From Pseudomonas sp. SDI (GTDB taxonomy: Bacteria > Pseudomonadota > Gammaproteobacteria > Pseudomonadales > Pseudomonadaceae), in NCBI RefSeq assembly GCF_003105155.1, contig NZ_QETK01000024.1, forward strand, positions 18,358-82,357: a DNA stretch of 64,000 nucleotides. Direction: 5' to 3'. The position numbers and the translations under genes are program-made. Below, one piece after another: positions 1 through 8,564 of the stretch. Position 1 is the first letter of the stretch; each line of letters starts with the position of its first letter. The notes under the pieces were generated by a model. That model was not told the origin of the DNA and did not search any database. It saw only the letters and a list, made by a program, of their open reading frames with translations.

Positions 1-1233
1 GGTTTCATCACCGCGCACGGCATTGCCCGGCGCTTCGGCCAACCGATCGAGGCGCTGGCCAAGGCCGCCGACCAGATCGGCCAGGGCAACTACGACGTAA
101 CCCTGCCGGTAACCCCGGCGCATGAAATCAACCAGCTGACCCGTCGCTTCGGGCTGATGGCCGAAGCCCTGCGCAAGCACCAGGCAACCAATGTCGACGA
201 ACTGCTGGCCGGCCAGCAACGCCTGCAAGCGGTGCTCGACAGCATCGACGACGGCCTGCTGATCATCGACCGCCAGGGCCTGCTCGAACACCTCAACCCG
301 GTGGCCCAGCGCCAGCTCGGCTGGGAAACCCCACGCCTGGGCATCGGCCTGGGCGACGCGCTCAAGCGCCCGGAGCTGGACGACCAACTGCGGCTGATCC
401 TGCGCGGCGGCAGCCTGGAACGCGCGCCGGAAGACCTGAGCCTGGAAATAGAAGAAGAAACCCGCCTGCTGGCCTACAGCCTGACACCGGTCTGCCATCC
501 GCAAGGGCAGATCATCGGTGCGGTGATGGTGCTGCACGACGTCACCGAGCAGCGTGCCTTCGAACGGGTGCGCAGCGAATTCGTCCTGCGCGCTTCGCAT
601 GAGCTGCGCACGCCGGTCACCGGCATGCACATGGCCTTCGGCCTGCTGCGCGAGCGGCTGAAGTTTCCGGCGGAAACCCGCGAGCATGACCTGCTGGAAA
701 CCATCGGCGAGGAAATGCAGCGGCTGACCCAGCTGATCAACGACCTACTGAACTTCTCCCGCTACCAGAGCGGCCTGCAAAAGCTGCAACTGGAGCCGTG
801 CGCCATCGACGAACTGCTGGAGCGGGCCTGTGGGCGCTTTGCGCCGATGCTGGACGACAAGCAGATCGACCTGCAGATCGAGCTGGTCACGCCGCTACCG
901 CGCATCCAGGCCGACCCGGCGCAGCTGGACCGGGTGCTCGACAACCTGCTCGACAACGCCATTCGCCACACCGCCAGCGCCGGGCGTATCCGCCTGCACG
1001 CGCGGCGCCACGCCGAGCGCGTGATCATCAGCGTCGAGGACAACGGCGAAGGCATTGCCTATGGTCAGCAAGGACGGATTTTCGAGCCCTTCGTCCAGGT
1101 CGGGCGCAAGAAGGGCGGCGCCGGGCTCGGCCTGGCGCTGTGCAAGGAAATCGTCCAGTTGCATGGCGGGCGCATGGGCGTGTATTCGCGGCCGGGGCAG
1201 GGTACGCAGTTCTACATGGCACTGCCGGTCTGA
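1..1233 (+). CDS. kinB: Sensor histidine kinase KinB, 3' part (5' end outside window)
   Basis: The reading frame is open from the first base, so this is the C-terminal 410 codons of a larger membrane kinase. In order it shows a HAMP linker (about codons 1-60), a PAS-like segment, a HisKA dimerisation domain with the phospho-acceptor His in ASHELRTP (about codon 200), and an HATPase domain with N-box LDNLLDNAIRH, G1 box VEDNGEGI and G2 box GGAGLGLAL. The gene order kinB / ampD-like amidase / GGDEF / phosphatase / dsbA / cytochrome c4 matches the alginate regulatory locus of P. aeruginosa, where KinB controls the response regulator AlgB. The identification rests on that synteny plus domain order. 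The periplasmic sensor part is not in the window. The gene ends 6 bases from the convergent EAL gene. Confidence 0.82.
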   Translation, partial: GFITAHGIARRFGQPIEALAKAADQIGQGNYDVTLPVTPAHEINQLTRRFGLMAEALRKHQATNVDELLAGQQRLQAVLDSIDDGLLIIDRQGLLEHLNPVAQRQLGWETPRLGIGLGDALKRPELDDQLRLILRGGSLERAPEDLSLEIEEETRLLAYSLTPVCHPQGQIIGAVMVLHDVTEQRAFERVRSEFVLRASHELRTPVTGMHMAFGLLRERLKFPAETREHDLLETIGEEMQRLTQLINDLLNFSRYQSGLQKLQLEPCAIDELLERACGRFAPMLDDKQIDLQIELVTPLPRIQADPAQLDRVLDNLLDNAIRHTASAGRIRLHARRHAERVIISVEDNGEGIAYGQQGRIFEPFVQVGRKKGGAGLGLALCKEIVQLHGGRMGVYSRPGQGTQFYMALPV

Positions 1234-1239
1234 GCTGGC

Positions 1240-2862
1240 TCAGGCTTCGTCGTCGATACGCCGCGGCCCGAGCCGTCGGCCGCGGGTAATCAGCTCGACG
1301 AACTGGCGGGCGTTGAGCGGATGGGCGAACAGCCAGCCCTGACCGTAATTCACCCCTTCGCTGTTGAGCAACAGGGCCTGGTCCTCATATTCGATGCCCT
1401 CGGCAATTACCCGCAGTTGCAGCGCGTGCGCCATGCGGATGATATGCGGGGCAACACCGCTGCTGGCCGCGTCATGACCAAGCGCGTCAATGAACGCCTT
1501 GTCGATTTTCAGGCAGTCCACCGGCAGGGTTTGCAGGTACGCCAGGCTGCAATAGCCGGTACCGAAATCGTCGATCAGTACCTGATGGCCGACTGCACGC
1601 AGCGCTTGCAGGTTGTCGCGGGCCACCACCACGTCGATCAGCCCGCGCTCGGTCACTTCGAAGGCAATCTGGCTGGCCGCCACGTGGTGCAGCGCCAGCA
1701 GCCGCGCAGCCACCGGGCCGATGCGCGGCACCATCACATCGCAGGCCGCCAGGTTGACCGAGATATACAGCTGCGGGTTGGCCCGCAGCACCTGGCCCAG
1801 TTGTTCGAGCACCCGTTGCAGGACGAAATCGGTGATCTGGCGAATCTGCCCGGTGTTCTCTGCCAGCGGGATGAACATGTCCGGACTGGTCAGCGTGCCG
1901 TCGTGGCGGCGCCAGCGCACCAGGGCTTCGGCGCCCACACAGCGGCGGCTGGCGAGTTCGAAGATCGGCTGGTAGAGCACCTGTAACTCGCCACGGCGCA
2001 GCGCGCCCTGCAACTCCGAGCTCATCGAACGGCTCTGGCGCACCAGTTGCAACACCAGCCAGCCGATGCACCAGGCCAACAGCAGGCTGCCGGGGAACAA
2101 CAACCAGAGCATGCCGTTCATCTTCAATGGCAGGCTGGCGCGCGGGCTCATCAACACCAGCTGGTAATCCGGCGATTTGGTCGGCATGCGGTAGATCAGC
2201 CGGTCGGGCTGCTCGAGCAGGGCCTGATCGCCGGGCGGTGGCCAGCCGCTGGCCGGCGGCCAGGTCTGTGGCGGGCCGAGCACTGGCACCGCGCGCATCC
2301 CCTTGTCGAGCACCACCAGCAGGCTGCCTTCGGCGGGCAGGTCGACCACATCGGTCAGGTGTCCGCGTGAGGTGGACACGCGAAAGTTGCCCCGGCCGAG
2401 CACCAGCGCGGCGCGGTTGTCGTCGGGTTCGGTGGTGGTGTTGAGCCAGTAGCTGTAGGTGGGGCCCTGGATATCCGGCGGCGGCAGCAGGTTCAGCGCG
2501 CGCTCGCCAAGGCGGTTGGTGCAGGCCTGGCTACCGTCGACATAGGCCGCTTCGAAGACGAAGCGATTGTCGAAGGCGATCTGCTGCAAGGCCGCGACCA
2601 TGTCGGCACTGCAACCGCGCAGCGGCTGCACCTGAAGCTGGTCGACGCCCTGACGCAGCTGACCGAAGATCTGTTCAAGGCGGTCGAGGAAACGTTCGCC
2701 CTTGGCGTTCATCTGCTCGATTTCGCTGACCTGCAATTGATGCATCGCGATGCCCAGGCTGCCCAGCAATAGCAGGGTCGCACTCGCCGTGGCCGCAAGC
2801 GTGGCCAGTAGCCAGGGTCGATAGATCAGGCTGCGTAACTGGGCGAAGGCAGATGACATCAA
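1240..2862 (-). CDS. CSS-motif cyclic-di-GMP phosphodiesterase (EAL domain)
   Basis: 540-residue inner-membrane protein predicted to hydrolyse c-di-GMP. Residues 1-45 hold a hydrophobic anchor. A periplasmic CSS-type sensor follows (RGCSADM about residue 83, second Cys in QACTN about 113), then a second membrane segment near residues 255-275 and an EAL domain from about 280. The catalytic signature looks complete: EALVRW, the Asn of SVNLA, the Glu of FEVTERG, DDFGTGYCSL, the Lys of LKIDKAF, and AEGIE. It should therefore be an active enzyme. CSS-domain phosphodiesterases are redox controlled through DsbA/DsbB, and a dsbA gene lies five kilobases away in the same direction. Convergent with kinB. 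ATG at 2862 is preferred; the next codon is also ATG. Confidence 0.88.
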   Translation of the reverse strand: MMSSAFAQLRSLIYRPWLLATLAATASATLLLLGSLGIAMHQLQVSEIEQMNAKGERFLDRLEQIFGQLRQGVDQLQVQPLRGCSADMVAALQQIAFDNRFVFEAAYVDGSQACTNRLGERALNLLPPPDIQGPTYSYWLNTTTEPDDNRAALVLGRGNFRVSTSRGHLTDVVDLPAEGSLLVVLDKGMRAVPVLGPPQTWPPASGWPPPGDQALLEQPDRLIYRMPTKSPDYQLVLMSPRASLPLKMNGMLWLLFPGSLLLAWCIGWLVLQLVRQSRSMSSELQGALRRGELQVLYQPIFELASRRCVGAEALVRWRRHDGTLTSPDMFIPLAENTGQIRQITDFVLQRVLEQLGQVLRANPQLYISVNLAACDVMVPRIGPVAARLLALHHVAASQIAFEVTERGLIDVVVARDNLQALRAVGHQVLIDDFGTGYCSLAYLQTLPVDCLKIDKAFIDALGHDAASSGVAPHIIRMAHALQLRVIAEGIEYEDQALLLNSEGVNYGQGWLFAHPLNARQFVELITRGRRLGPRRIDDEA

Positions 2863-2932
2863 GAATTATCCCGTCGAATACCCTGAGGTATAGCAACAGC
2901 CGGACAATTCGGCTTGGCCGTTGGGCGGCGGG

Positions 2933-3709
2933 CTAGCGCATGCTATTGAGGACCTGAAGGATTGCGGCGGTTTGCGCGTCGGGCTGGCCGTCGAAACGTT
3001 GCGGGCGGAAGCGCATCTGGAACGCCGCCAGCACATGCCGGGTACTGACATCGTACTCGCCGGTCTGCTCGATGGCGTAGCCGAAACGCGCCAGTTGCTG
3101 CTGGTACCAGGTGATGCTCGGCGGGTTGACGTCGAAGCGCGCACGTTGCTGAGCCACCGCACGGGCGTCGGGCCAGATGCCCACACCAGCATCGGCCAGG
3201 CGCTTCCAGGGGAACAGCGGGCCGGGGTCGAGCTTGCGCAGCGGGGCAATGTCGCTGTGACCGATGATGTGCCGGGGCTGGATGTTGTTGCGCTGGGCGA
3301 TGTCCTTGAGCAGGACGATCAGCGATGCGATCTGCGCGTCGGAATACGGATGCCAGACACGCCCGTTGGGGGTGTCGGTGTAGCCGGTGTTGACGATCTC
3401 GATGCCGATGGAGCTGGAGTTGAGCCAGGTGCGGCCCTCCCACTGGCTATCACCGGCGTGCCAGGCCCGGCGGTTCTCATCGACCAGTTGATAGATCGTG
3501 CCGTTGTCGTCGCCGATCAGGTAATGGCTGCTGACCTCGCCGTGGGTGAGCAATTGCAGCGAACGCGGCAACGAGGCATTGGTGTAATGCAGGACGACAA
3601 ACTGGATACGGCTGTCCTGATTGACCGACGGGTGACTACGGTCGATCTTCGGGCCGCTCGCGCAGCCGGCCAGCATCAGCAGCAGCAGCGCGCAAACATA
3701 CGCTTTCAT
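2933..3709 (-). CDS. ampDh2: Lipoprotein N-acetylmuramoyl-L-alanine amidase (AmpDh2-like)
   Basis: 258 residues. A lipoprotein signal ends in the lipobox LAGC (Cys16), so the enzyme should be anchored on the periplasmic side. An Amidase_2 domain follows, with Zn-ligand candidates in VVLHYTNAS and in GHSDIAPLRKLDPG (His and Asp). The C-terminal 70 residues look like a peptidoglycan-binding repeat (YDVSTRHVLAAFQMRF). The family cleaves the amide bond between N-acetylmuramate and the stem peptide and takes part in wall recycling. A TTG 12 bases upstream keeps the frame open, but ATG at 3709 gives the classic lipoprotein start and is chosen. The symbol is based on its place next to kinB, as in P. 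aeruginosa. Confidence 0.82.
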   Translation of the reverse strand: MKAYVCALLLLMLAGCASGPKIDRSHPSVNQDSRIQFVVLHYTNASLPRSLQLLTHGEVSSHYLIGDDNGTIYQLVDENRRAWHAGDSQWEGRTWLNSSSIGIEIVNTGYTDTPNGRVWHPYSDAQIASLIVLLKDIAQRNNIQPRHIIGHSDIAPLRKLDPGPLFPWKRLADAGVGIWPDARAVAQQRARFDVNPPSITWYQQQLARFGYAIEQTGEYDVSTRHVLAAFQMRFRPQRFDGQPDAQTAAILQVLNSMR

Positions 3710-3773
3710 GGAAAAGGGCAACGCCTGGGGAAGTGTTCAATGCAACAGTGTAACGTATCCCCAGGCGAACGCC

Positions 3774-5807
3774 TTAACCCTGTTCGATGCGATTGCGCCC
3801 CTGGTGCTTGGCGCGGTAGAGCGCTTCGTCGGCGCGCTTGAGGACCATCTCGCTGCGCTCGCCGGGGCGGAACGCGGTGATGCCGATGGACAGGGTGATG
3901 ATCACCCGCTCGCCCTTGAAGTGGAACGGGCAGGCTTCGACGGCCGCGCGCAGCTTTTCGGCCAACTGGAAGCCATTGACCATCGGTGTTTGCGGGATCA
4001 GCATGACGAACTCCTCGCCACCGAAGCGGGCGATGAAATCACGCGGCCGCAGGCGTTTGCGCAGCACGCTGGCAACGATCTTCAGCACCTTGTCGCCGGC
4101 CTGGTGGCCGTAGTTGTCGTTGATCCGCTTGAAGTGGTCGAGGTCGAGCATCGCCATCAGCAAATGGCCGCCGCTCGCCTGCCATTCGGCAACCTCCTGC
4201 TCCAGCCGCTCGGACCACGCGGCCCGGTTGGGCAGGCCGGTGAGCGGGTCGACCAGGGCCTTCTGGCGCTGTTCTTCAAGGTGTTCGCGGTAGCCCTGGG
4301 CTTCCTGCTCCATGTGCGCCACGCGCTCGGCCAGGCCATGTAGACGCGAAGCCATCTCTTGCTCACGCAGGTCGCGCTGGTGCTGGTGCTGGTCCATGGT
4401 GCCGAGCAGGCCTTCGAGGCGGTTTTCCAGGATGTGCTTGAGGCTGTCGAGGTCGGCCGCGCCTTGTACGCTGCTTTGCAGACCATCGACCTGCTCGCGC
4501 AACTGGGTGTCGAGGTCGCGGGCCGCCGAACTGTTGTCGGCGTGACCGGCGCTGGCCTCCTGCAGGTGGCTCTGGAAGTTCTCCAGACGCTCGTTGAGCT
4601 GCTGCAGATAGGCTTCGAATTCGTGCTGGCCGCTGTCGGTGATGGCCAGCATCAGCACGGCCAGGTCGTCGAGCACCGGGATCAACTCGTACCAGTTCAG
4701 GCCATGCTCCAGGCGCTGGCGCATGGCCTGGGCCTGGGGCTTGTGGCGCTCCGGCAAGGTCAGGTCGTCGAGCAGGCCGAGCAGGGTGTCCTCGATGTGT
4801 TCGGCCACCGAGCTGTAGGACGGTTCGGTGCTGTCGGGGAGGGCATAGTGTTCTTCTTCCGTTGCCACCACGGCGGGATCGACAGGCTCTTCTTCAGCGT
4901 CTTCGCCTTCTTCGCCTTCTTCGACGGGCGCGGGCTGTTCCGGCGCGGCGACGGGCTGCTGCGCTTCGCTGGTTTCAGCGACGGGCTCGGCAACCGTTGC
5001 GTTGGCTGTGTCGGCCGCAGCCAGTGGCTCCGGCACGACAGGCGCAGCCGGTTCCAGCTCGACAGGCGGCGGGGTTTCAACCGGCGCTGCGACCTCCGAC
5101 GTCTCGGCGGGCGGGTTATCCACAGGCGGCAGCGGGCGCAGTTCGTCCATGTCGCTCGGGCTCAGGCGCTCCTGCGGTGGCCCCTCGGGAATCACCGCCG
5201 GGCCCTGCGGCAATGCGCTGTCGACCAGCACCGGTACCGGCACGGGTGACGCGACGGGCACTTCGCTGCTGTCGGCCTCGCTCTCTCGACCGCCAAACAG
5301 GCGTTGCAGCAGGCCCGGCTTGGCCGCTTCTTCGGGACGTTCCAGATGCGCCAGCGCCTGCCCTTGCAGCGCGCTCAACTCGCTGAGCAACAGCGGCATC
5401 TCGCGCGAATGCGCGGCACGCGCCTCAAGCTGTTTGGCGAATTTTTTCAGCGCCCGGCGCGCATCGCCCGGCAGCGGCAAGCTTTGCAGCTGGTTGACCA
5501 ACGCATTGAGCGCGGTGCCAACCTGGGCAATGCGGGTTTCCCGGCGCTGCTCGGAGTCGAGCACAGCCTTTTCCAGGCGCGGGATCAACCCAGCCAGGGC
5601 GGCGTCCATGTTGTCGGTGCGAATAACCTCGCGCATTTCCTTCATGCACTGGTCTACCGCACGGTCGCTACCCTCGGCCGCCAGGGTGCTGCGCACCAGG
5701 CCGCGACGTAACAAGTCGAGACGGGCGTCCCAGCGGCGTTCGAGCTTTTCCTGCTGCTCGATACTCTTGAGGTATTTTTCTTTCCAGCGCTGGGCTTCGT
5801 CGGTCAT
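3774..5807 (-). CDS. dgcH: Diguanylate cyclase (GGEEF) with long acidic/proline linker
   Basis: 677 residues. The N-terminal about 190 residues are predicted helical and coiled-coil (rich in Gln, Glu, Arg and Leu). A low-complexity Pro/Ala/Val/Glu stretch spans about residues 190-330, then another helical region with coiled coil (about 340-505), and finally a GGDEF domain. The active-site loop reads GGEEF (about residue 595). It is preceded at exactly five residues by RPRD, the inhibitory RxxD I-site, so both synthesis of c-di-GMP and product inhibition are expected. No membrane segment is visible, so it is probably cytoplasmic. It lies 64 bases upstream of the amidase and 23 bases downstream of the phosphatase gene. 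The symbol follows the syntenic P. aeruginosa gene and is less certain than the activity. Confidence 0.85.
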   Translation of the reverse strand: MTDEAQRWKEKYLKSIEQQEKLERRWDARLDLLRRGLVRSTLAAEGSDRAVDQCMKEMREVIRTDNMDAALAGLIPRLEKAVLDSEQRRETRIAQVGTALNALVNQLQSLPLPGDARRALKKFAKQLEARAAHSREMPLLLSELSALQGQALAHLERPEEAAKPGLLQRLFGGRESEADSSEVPVASPVPVPVLVDSALPQGPAVIPEGPPQERLSPSDMDELRPLPPVDNPPAETSEVAAPVETPPPVELEPAAPVVPEPLAAADTANATVAEPVAETSEAQQPVAAPEQPAPVEEGEEGEDAEEEPVDPAVVATEEEHYALPDSTEPSYSSVAEHIEDTLLGLLDDLTLPERHKPQAQAMRQRLEHGLNWYELIPVLDDLAVLMLAITDSGQHEFEAYLQQLNERLENFQSHLQEASAGHADNSSAARDLDTQLREQVDGLQSSVQGAADLDSLKHILENRLEGLLGTMDQHQHQRDLREQEMASRLHGLAERVAHMEQEAQGYREHLEEQRQKALVDPLTGLPNRAAWSERLEQEVAEWQASGGHLLMAMLDLDHFKRINDNYGHQAGDKVLKIVASVLRKRLRPRDFIARFGGEEFVMLIPQTPMVNGFQLAEKLRAAVEACPFHFKGERVIITLSIGITAFRPGERSEMVLKRADEALYRAKHQGRNRIEQG

Positions 5808-5830
5808 GCCGGGGTCCGCAAAGTAGGGGA

Positions 5831-6685
5831 CTAACGCAAGACCGGAAATGTATCGACAGTCAGGGCATCAGGCAAACGAATCTCAACCGCGACCGGTAGA
5901 TGATCGGAGATCGGCTGCGACAGGACCTCAACCCGTTCCAGGGTCAGGCTCGGGCTGAGCAGGATGTGATCCAGGCAACGCTGCGGGCGCCAGCTGGGAA
6001 ACGTGGCCTCGACCTGCGGCGCAATCAGGCCGAGGTCGCGCAGCGGCGAGTGCTGCAACAGGTCGGTGGCGTGGGTATTCATGTCACCCATCAGCACCTG
6101 ATGCCGGTAGCCGCCGATCAGCTCGCGGATATACGCCAGCTGCCGGGCACGGGTCCGCGCGCCGAGGGCCAGGTGCATCATCACCACCACCAGTGCGTCT
6201 TCGCCTTCGCCAAAGCGCACCAGGATCGCGCCGCGACCGGCGGGGCCGGGCAGGGGGTGGTCTTCGAGAATTTGTGGCTTGAGCCGGCTGAGCACGCCAT
6301 TGCTGTGCTGGGCCAGGCGGCCGAGGTTGCGGTTGAGCTGCTGGTACCAGTAAGGAAAGGCGCCCAGCTGGGCCAGGTGCTCGACCTGATTGACGTAGCC
6401 CGAACGCAGGCTGCCGCCATCGGCTTCCTGCAGGGCCACCAGGTCGAAGTCGGCGAGCAGGTCGCCGATCCTCTGCAGGTTGCCGGCGCGCCCGGTGTGC
6501 GGCAGCAGGTGCTGCCAGCCGCGGGTCAGGTAATGCCGGTAGCGCTCGGTACTGATCCCGACCTGGATATTGAAACTGAGCAGGCGTAGCCGGCCATCGT
6601 CGGGCAGGCCGCTGGCCTGCACGAGGTGTTCATTGACCTTCGGTTCATGAAGGCCAATACCACGCTCGGTTTTCCAGCGGCGCAT
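5831..6685 (-). CDS. Endonuclease/exonuclease/phosphatase family protein
   Basis: 284 residues with the fold and motifs of the EEP superfamily (DNase I-like metal-dependent phosphodiesterases): LLSFNIQVG near residue 37, the metal-binding Glu in VALQEADGG, the catalytic GDMNTHATDL, LDHILLS and the final SDHLPVAVEI. The substrate cannot be told from sequence; members act on nucleic acids, phosphoinositides or sphingomyelin. No signal peptide is seen. It lies 12 bases downstream of dsbA on the same strand and 23 bases before the GGEEF gene, so these genes probably share a transcript. This arrangement is conserved around dsbA in Pseudomonas. Confidence 0.82.
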   Translation of the reverse strand: MRRWKTERGIGLHEPKVNEHLVQASGLPDDGRLRLLSFNIQVGISTERYRHYLTRGWQHLLPHTGRAGNLQRIGDLLADFDLVALQEADGGSLRSGYVNQVEHLAQLGAFPYWYQQLNRNLGRLAQHSNGVLSRLKPQILEDHPLPGPAGRGAILVRFGEGEDALVVVMMHLALGARTRARQLAYIRELIGGYRHQVLMGDMNTHATDLLQHSPLRDLGLIAPQVEATFPSWRPQRCLDHILLSPSLTLERVEVLSQPISDHLPVAVEIRLPDALTVDTFPVLR

Positions 6686-6697
6686 GGGGATCGCCGC

Positions 6698-7327
6698 TTA
6701 TTTAGCGGCGCGCTCCTTGGCGATCAGCTGGTCGGCGACGTTCAGCACGCCTTCCGGTCCACCGGCAGTGCCCAGGTCGAAACGGTACTTGCCGTTGACC
6801 ACCACGGCGGGAACGCCGGTGATTTCATACTTCTTGGCCAACTCTTTGGCTTGCTGGACCTGACCCTTGATGGCAAAGGAGTTGAAGGTGGCGAGGAACT
6901 TGTCCTTGTCCACGCCCTGGGTGGCGAGGAAGTCGGCCATCTCGTCAGGCGACGTCAGGCGTTTGCGCTGGTTCTGGATGGCATCGAACACGGCGGCGTG
7001 CACGTTGTGCTCCACGCCCATCGCTTCGAGGGTCAGGAACATCTGGCCATGGGCGTCCCACGGGCCGCCGAACATGGCTGGCACGCGCTTGAAGTTGACG
7101 TCGGCAGGGAGCTTGTCGATCCACGGGTTGATGACCGGTTCGAAGTGATAGCAGTGCGGGCAGCCATACCAGAACAGTTCCACGACTTCGATCTTGCCGG
7201 GCACCGCTACCGGTACCTGCTTGCTCAGCTCGATATATTCCTTGCCGGCGACGGGCTCGGCAGCCTGGGCGGTCATACCGAAGGCGCTGGCAGCTACCAG
7301 CGCGGCGCTGAGAATCAGATTACGCAT
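6698..7327 (-). CDS. dsbA: Periplasmic thiol:disulfide oxidoreductase DsbA
   Basis: 209 residues with a Sec signal peptide (cleavage after about residue 22, AQAAEP). The thioredoxin-like active site CPHC lies at residues 56-59 (FWYGCPHCYHF), and the cis-proline loop TGVPAVVVNG lies near residue 167. It introduces disulfides into exported proteins and is reoxidised by DsbB. A hairpin (CCTGTCT/AGACAGG, 7367-7382) lies in the 5' leader region, upstream of the start. The cytochrome c4 gene upstream has its own terminator, so dsbA is probably the first gene of the transcript running on to the phosphatase and cyclase. Confidence 0.95.
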   Translation of the reverse strand: MRNLILSAALVAASAFGMTAQAAEPVAGKEYIELSKQVPVAVPGKIEVVELFWYGCPHCYHFEPVINPWIDKLPADVNFKRVPAMFGGPWDAHGQMFLTLEAMGVEHNVHAAVFDAIQNQRKRLTSPDEMADFLATQGVDKDKFLATFNSFAIKGQVQQAKELAKKYEITGVPAVVVNGKYRFDLGTAGGPEGVLNVADQLIAKERAAK

Positions 7328-7364
7328 GCTTCACTCCTGAGCAGTCATTGGTCGCCTCGGCGCG

Positions 7365-7384
7365 ACCTGTCTTCAGACAGGCCA
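7365..7384. repeat. Small hairpin upstream of dsbA
   Basis: A seven-base-pair stem (CCTGTCT / AGACAGG) with a two-base loop about 40 bases upstream of the dsbA start. It could be leader structure; no U tract follows on either strand, so it does not look like a terminator. Confidence 0.4.
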
Positions 7385-7421
7385 AGGCGGGCCCGAGTTC
7401 GTTAGTGTAACGGCAGCGGGC

Positions 7422-7452
7422 ATAAAAAAGGGCGGCCTGAGCCACCCTTTTC
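7422..7452 (-). terminator. Rho-independent terminator after cytochrome c4
   Basis: Read on the minus strand, AAGGGTGGC pairs with GCCGCCCTT across a TCAG loop and is followed by a run of T. It lies 42 bases after the cytochrome c4 stop codon and separates that gene from dsbA. Confidence 0.8.
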
Positions 7453-7493
7453 ATGTTTGCGTCGCAACGATTAACGCAGCGTTAACAGATCGA

Positions 7494-8111
7494 TCAATGC
7501 AACCCCTGGATGTAGCTGGACAGGGCTTCGATGTCCTTGTTGCTGAGTTTGCTGGCGATGGTGCGCATGGTCTGGGCGTCGCCGTCGTTGGTGCGCTCGC
7601 CTTCGCGGAAGTTGGTCAGCTGCTTGGCGACGTAGGTGGCGTGCTGGCCGCCGAGGTGCGGGAAGCCAGCGGCAGCGATGCCGGCGCCATTTGGCGCATG
7701 GCAACCGGTACAGGCAGGCAGGCCCTTTTGCAGGTCGCCGCCGCGGAACAGTGCTTCGCCACGCTTGACCAGTGCCGGGTCGGCGGCACCCACGCTGCCT
7801 TTCTGGCTGGCGAAGTAGGCGGCGATGTCGGCCAGGTCCTGGTCCTCGAAGGCGGCGAGCATACCGGTCATTTCCAGCACCGTGCGCTTGCCCGACTTGA
7901 TATCGTGCAGTTGTTTTTCCAGGTACTTCTCACCCTGGCCTGCGAGTTTAGGGAAGTTCGGTGCCAGGCTATTGCCGTCCGGATTGTGACAGGCGCCACA
8001 TACGGCAGTTTTGGCCTGACCGGCAGCAGCATCGCCAACAGTATTGCCGGCAGCATTGGCAACACCAGTGACGCCCAAGGTCAACAGCAGACTCACGAGT
8101 AGTTTGTTCAT
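7494..8111 (-). CDS. cc4: Dihaem cytochrome c4
   Basis: 205 residues. A Sec signal peptide (about residues 1-20) is followed by two cytochrome c domains with one haem site each: CGACH at residues 38-42 and CTGCH near residue 133. Methionine ligands are likely in the segments LEMTGMLAAF and MRTIASKL. Length and bilobal structure fit cytochrome c4, the periplasmic or membrane-attached electron carrier between the bc1 complex and terminal oxidases. In Pseudomonas c4 can feed the aa3/caa3 and cbb3 oxidases; a cox operon lies further on in this window. The 5' leader contains a 14-base string (8124-8137) found again ahead of coxB. Confidence 0.93.
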   Translation of the reverse strand: MNKLLVSLLLTLGVTGVANAAGNTVGDAAAGQAKTAVCGACHNPDGNSLAPNFPKLAGQGEKYLEKQLHDIKSGKRTVLEMTGMLAAFEDQDLADIAAYFASQKGSVGAADPALVKRGEALFRGGDLQKGLPACTGCHAPNGAGIAAAGFPHLGGQHATYVAKQLTNFREGERTNDGDAQTMRTIASKLSNKDIEALSSYIQGLH

Positions 8112-8123
8112 CAGCTAATCCAA

Positions 8124-8137
8124 CTACGGCTAAGGGT
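8124..8137 (-). promoter_or_regulatory. 14-base element shared with the coxB leader
   Basis: Sense-strand string ACCCTTAGCCGTAG, 13-26 bases upstream of the cytochrome c4 start. The identical string occurs at 28928-28941, 44-57 bases upstream of coxB. Its function is unknown; it may be part of a promoter or of a leader bound by a regulator. Confidence 0.4.
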
Positions 8138-8157
8138 GAAAGAGTTATGTATCGGGA

Positions 8158-8371
8158 CTATCGCCCCCTCGGACAGAGGGTGGCCATGTAGTCCTCGGCA
8201 CTGCAGTCCATGCACAATCCACGCGGTGGCATAACCTTGAAACCCTGGGTGACATGCTCCGCCAGCGTCTACGGCCCCTTTGTCAGCCGTGACTTCCACG
8301 CTGTCGGGTTCCTGTGTAGCCTGAGCGCTGAAAAAACCTGAAGCACCGCCAACAAGCAGCCATTTCGTCAT
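8158..8371 (-). pseudogene. Decayed small monohaem cytochrome c (c5-like) gene
   Basis: The start (ATG at 8371) encodes a signal-peptide-like MTKWLLVGGASGFFSAQA. The end, in a different frame, encodes EHVTQGFKVMPPRGLCMDC and SAEDYMATL before a TAG at 8158-8160. That tail is the characteristic C-terminus of small class I cytochromes with the MPP axial-Met loop and paired cysteines. Between the two ends the expected CxxCH haem site and about 30 residues are missing. The join carries a stop codon (WKSRLTKGP then TAG) and a frame change. In P. aeruginosa a monohaem cytochrome c gene lies at this place next to cytochrome c4 and engB. I infer an internal deletion plus point lesions; no functional cytochrome can be made. 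Confidence 0.75.
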
Positions 8372-8564
8372 CCGAACGACTCGTTCAGGGTTGGGGGTTG
8401 CACTGCGTTCTAATGCGCAAGCTTGATCGAACAGCCCCCGTGCACATCCTCCTACGCTGGGATAATGCGCACACAAAAACTGGGGCATTATATACTCCCG
8501 TTCCTGAAACGGAAACGACACCGCTTGCCGGGAACCCCTCGCGCAACGCCCAATCGGAAATACC

